Assembly (NCBI GenBank): GCA_902619055.1
Contig: CACNCW010000020.1
Location: forward strand, 1 to 15,721
Length of the DNA: 15,721 nucleotides
DNA from: an uncultured Alphaproteobacteria bacterium
GTDB taxonomy: Bacteria > Pseudomonadota > Alphaproteobacteria > HIMB59 > GCA-002718135
Direction: 5' to 3'
The position numbers were made by a program, and so were the translations under genes. The stretch's first letter is position 1, and every line of letters starts with the position of its first letter. Under the pieces are notes generated by a model. The model did no database searches, had not been told where the DNA came from, and saw nothing but the letters and a program-made list of their open reading frames with translations. Of the stretch, positions 14,627-15,721 are shown piece by piece.

Positions 14627-15159
14627 TGGATAAAGCAAGATGGTACGTCCTTCATGCCTACTCAGGCTATGAAAAAAAAGTTGCTGACAGCATTTTAGAC
14701 CAAGCAACAAAACTAGGAGTCAAAGAACATATCGAAGAAATATCTGTTCCAGTTCAAAACCTTGTTGAAGTGAAAAGAGGTGTAAGAGTTAATACAGAAA
14801 GGAAAATATTTCCTGGATATATACTTATTAAAATGAGCTTAAATGATGATACTTGGCATATTATTAAAACTACTCCAAAGTTAAGTGGTTTTTTAGGTAA
14901 CAAAGGTAAGCCAGTTCCTATTAGTAATGCTGAAGCAAAAAGAATATCTGAACAAGTTATTGATGGCGTGGAAAAATCAAGACCTGCGGTAATGTATGAT
15001 GTTGGAGAACAAGTAAAAGTAATTGATGGACCTTTTGCATCATTTAATGGAGAGGTTGAACAAATAGATGAAGATAAAGCAAGATTAAGAGTAGCTGTCT
15101 CAATCTTTGGAAGATCAACACCTGTTGATTTAGAATATTCTCAGGTAGAAAAGGTATAA
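14626..15159 (+). CDS. nusG: Transcription termination/antitermination factor NusG
   Basis: NusG binds RNA polymerase, raises processivity and links to Rho or ribosomes. The 177-residue protein has the NGN domain from RWYVLHAYSGYEKKV (residues 5-19) through FPGYILIKM (62-70) to about 110, and a C-terminal KOW domain with VGEQVKVIDGPFASFNGEV (126-144). Length is normal. It is coupled to secE by a 1-nt overlap and lies 3 bp from rplK. Confidence 0.97.
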   Translation: MDKARWYVLHAYSGYEKKVADSILDQATKLGVKEHIEEISVPVQNLVEVKRGVRVNTERKIFPGYILIKMSLNDDTWHIIKTTPKLSGFLGNKGKPVPISNAEAKRISEQVIDGVEKSRPAVMYDVGEQVKVIDGPFASFNGEVEQIDEDKARLRVAVSIFGRSTPVDLEYSQVEKV

Positions 15160-15162
15160 ACT

Positions 15163-15591
15163 ATGGCTAAGGAAATTTTAGGTTTAATTAAATTACAAAT
15201 CCCTGCTGGAGGAGCTAATCCCTCACCCCCTGTTGGTCCTGCTCTTGGACAAAGAGGTTTGAACATAATGGATTTTTGTAAAGCATTTAATGATAAAACA
15301 AAAGATTTAGAAAAAGGTGCTCCAATACCTGTTATTATAACGGCATACAAAGATAGAAGCTTCGATTTTACTACAAAATTACCACCAGTGAGTTTTTATC
15401 TTAAAAAAGCAGCAAAAATAAAAAAAGGAAACTCAACTCCTGGAAGATCATTAGTAGGTAAAGTCTCAATGCAGGATATCGAAAAAATTGCTAAAGAAAA
15501 AATGCAAGATTTAAATGCTATTGATTTAAATGGGGCAATGAATATGGTTAAAGGATCTGCAGTTTCGATGGGTATGGAGGTAATTGGTTAA
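15163..15591 (+). CDS. rplK: 50S ribosomal protein L11
   Basis: L11 forms the GTPase-associated centre stalk base with 23S rRNA. The 142-residue protein shows [20 protein letters not shown] (about residues 11-30), [28 protein letters not shown] in the middle, and a C-terminal rRNA-binding domain ending [12 protein letters not shown]. The AGG in the last nusG codons serves as ribosome binding site. Its stop overlaps the rplA ATG (TAATG). Confidence 0.97.
   Translation: MAKEILGLIKLQIPAGGANPSPPVGPALGQRGLNIMDFCKAFNDKTKDLEKGAPIPVIITAYKDRSFDFTTKLPPVSFYLKKAAKIKKGNSTPGRSLVGKVSMQDIEKIAKEKMQDLNAIDLNGAMNMVKGSAVSMGMEVIG
15576..15580 (+). promoter_or_regulatory. Shine-Dalgarno sequence for rplA
   Basis: GGAGG lies inside the last codons of rplK, 10 nt before the rplA ATG, and fixes that start. 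It is stronger than the ribosome binding sites of most other genes in this window. Confidence 0.6.
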
Positions 15592-15721
15592 TGAAAATAA
15601 CAAAAAATAGAAAACAAATGATTGATAATTTTGATATTACCAAAGTGTACGAACCTATAGAAGCAATTAAAATTTTAAAGGATAAATCTTACGTCAAGTT
15701 TAAAGAGACAATTGATATTTC
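15591..15721 (+). CDS. rplA: 50S ribosomal protein L1, N-terminal fragment (runs off the window)
   Basis: An open frame begins at the ATG overlapping the rplK stop and runs to the window end, giving 43 full codons. It reads [14 protein letters not shown], then EAIKILKDKSYVKFKETIDIS, matching the L1 start in which an AIxLLKxxxxxKFxET segment opens the first strand of domain I. Position after rplK is invariant in bacteria. L1 binds the 23S rRNA E-site stalk and commonly represses the rplKA operon by binding its mRNA; no such site was searched for here. Confidence 0.92.
   Translation, partial: MKITKNRKQMIDNFDITKVYEPIEAIKILKDKSYVKFKETIDI

Overview
The window comes from an AT-rich (roughly 30 % GC by eye), tightly packed bacterial chromosome, most likely a streamlined alphaproteobacterium of the marine SAR11-like kind. 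The evidence is a protein of the alphaproteobacterial Alph_Pro_TM family beside a TauE/SafE permease, a two-subunit formate dehydrogenase of the Methylobacterium FDH1 type, intergenic gaps that are mostly under 60 bp, and many 1-14 bp gene overlaps. Assignment below class level is inference. No mobile element, CRISPR array or phage gene is visible.

Region 1 (1-4498, minus strand): reading in transcription order, fdhD (split by a frameshift at an A9 run), mobA, a YeiH/UPF0324 transporter, a TauE/SafE permease, an unrecognised 135-residue membrane protein, and an Alph_Pro_TM protein that runs off the window start. Two genes serve molybdopterin cofactor maturation. The other four look like an anion or sulfur-compound membrane module.

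Region 2 (4525-6910, plus strand): tupB-like tungstate permease, mobB and moeA, all overlapping by 1-4 nt. It diverges from region 1 across only 26 bp. The substrate-binding and ATPase partners of the permease are not in the window.

Region 3 (6907-11778): tusA (minus), then divergently fdh1B-fdh1A, encoding an NAD-linked formate dehydrogenase with a fused FdsG-FdsB type beta subunit and an FdsA type alpha subunit, then a tiny lipoprotein. Both subunits resemble the tungsten-containing FDH1 of Methylobacterium extorquens, which fits the nearby tungstate-type permease. Regions 1-3 together read as one formate-oxidation locus: metal uptake (TupB), cofactor completion (MoeA, MobA, MobB), cofactor sulfuration (FdhD, perhaps fed by TusA) and the enzyme itself, which would make NADH and CO2 from formate.

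Region 4 (11829-15721): housekeeping translation genes: tRNA-Thr, rlmB (convergent), then tRNA-Tyr, tRNA-Gly, tuf, tRNA-Trp, secE, nusG, rplK and the start of rplA. This is the classical bacterial tuf-secE-nusG-rplKA order.

The points most worth a second look are the homopolymer frameshift in fdhD, the tungsten inference, the three-gene membrane cassette with its unknown middle protein, the 40-residue lipoprotein behind the dehydrogenase, and a tRNA-Thr with two mismatched stem positions. I did not find a clearly new biological system. The nearest candidate is the coupling of W-type formate dehydrogenase maturation with the YeiH/TauE/Alph_Pro_TM transport genes.
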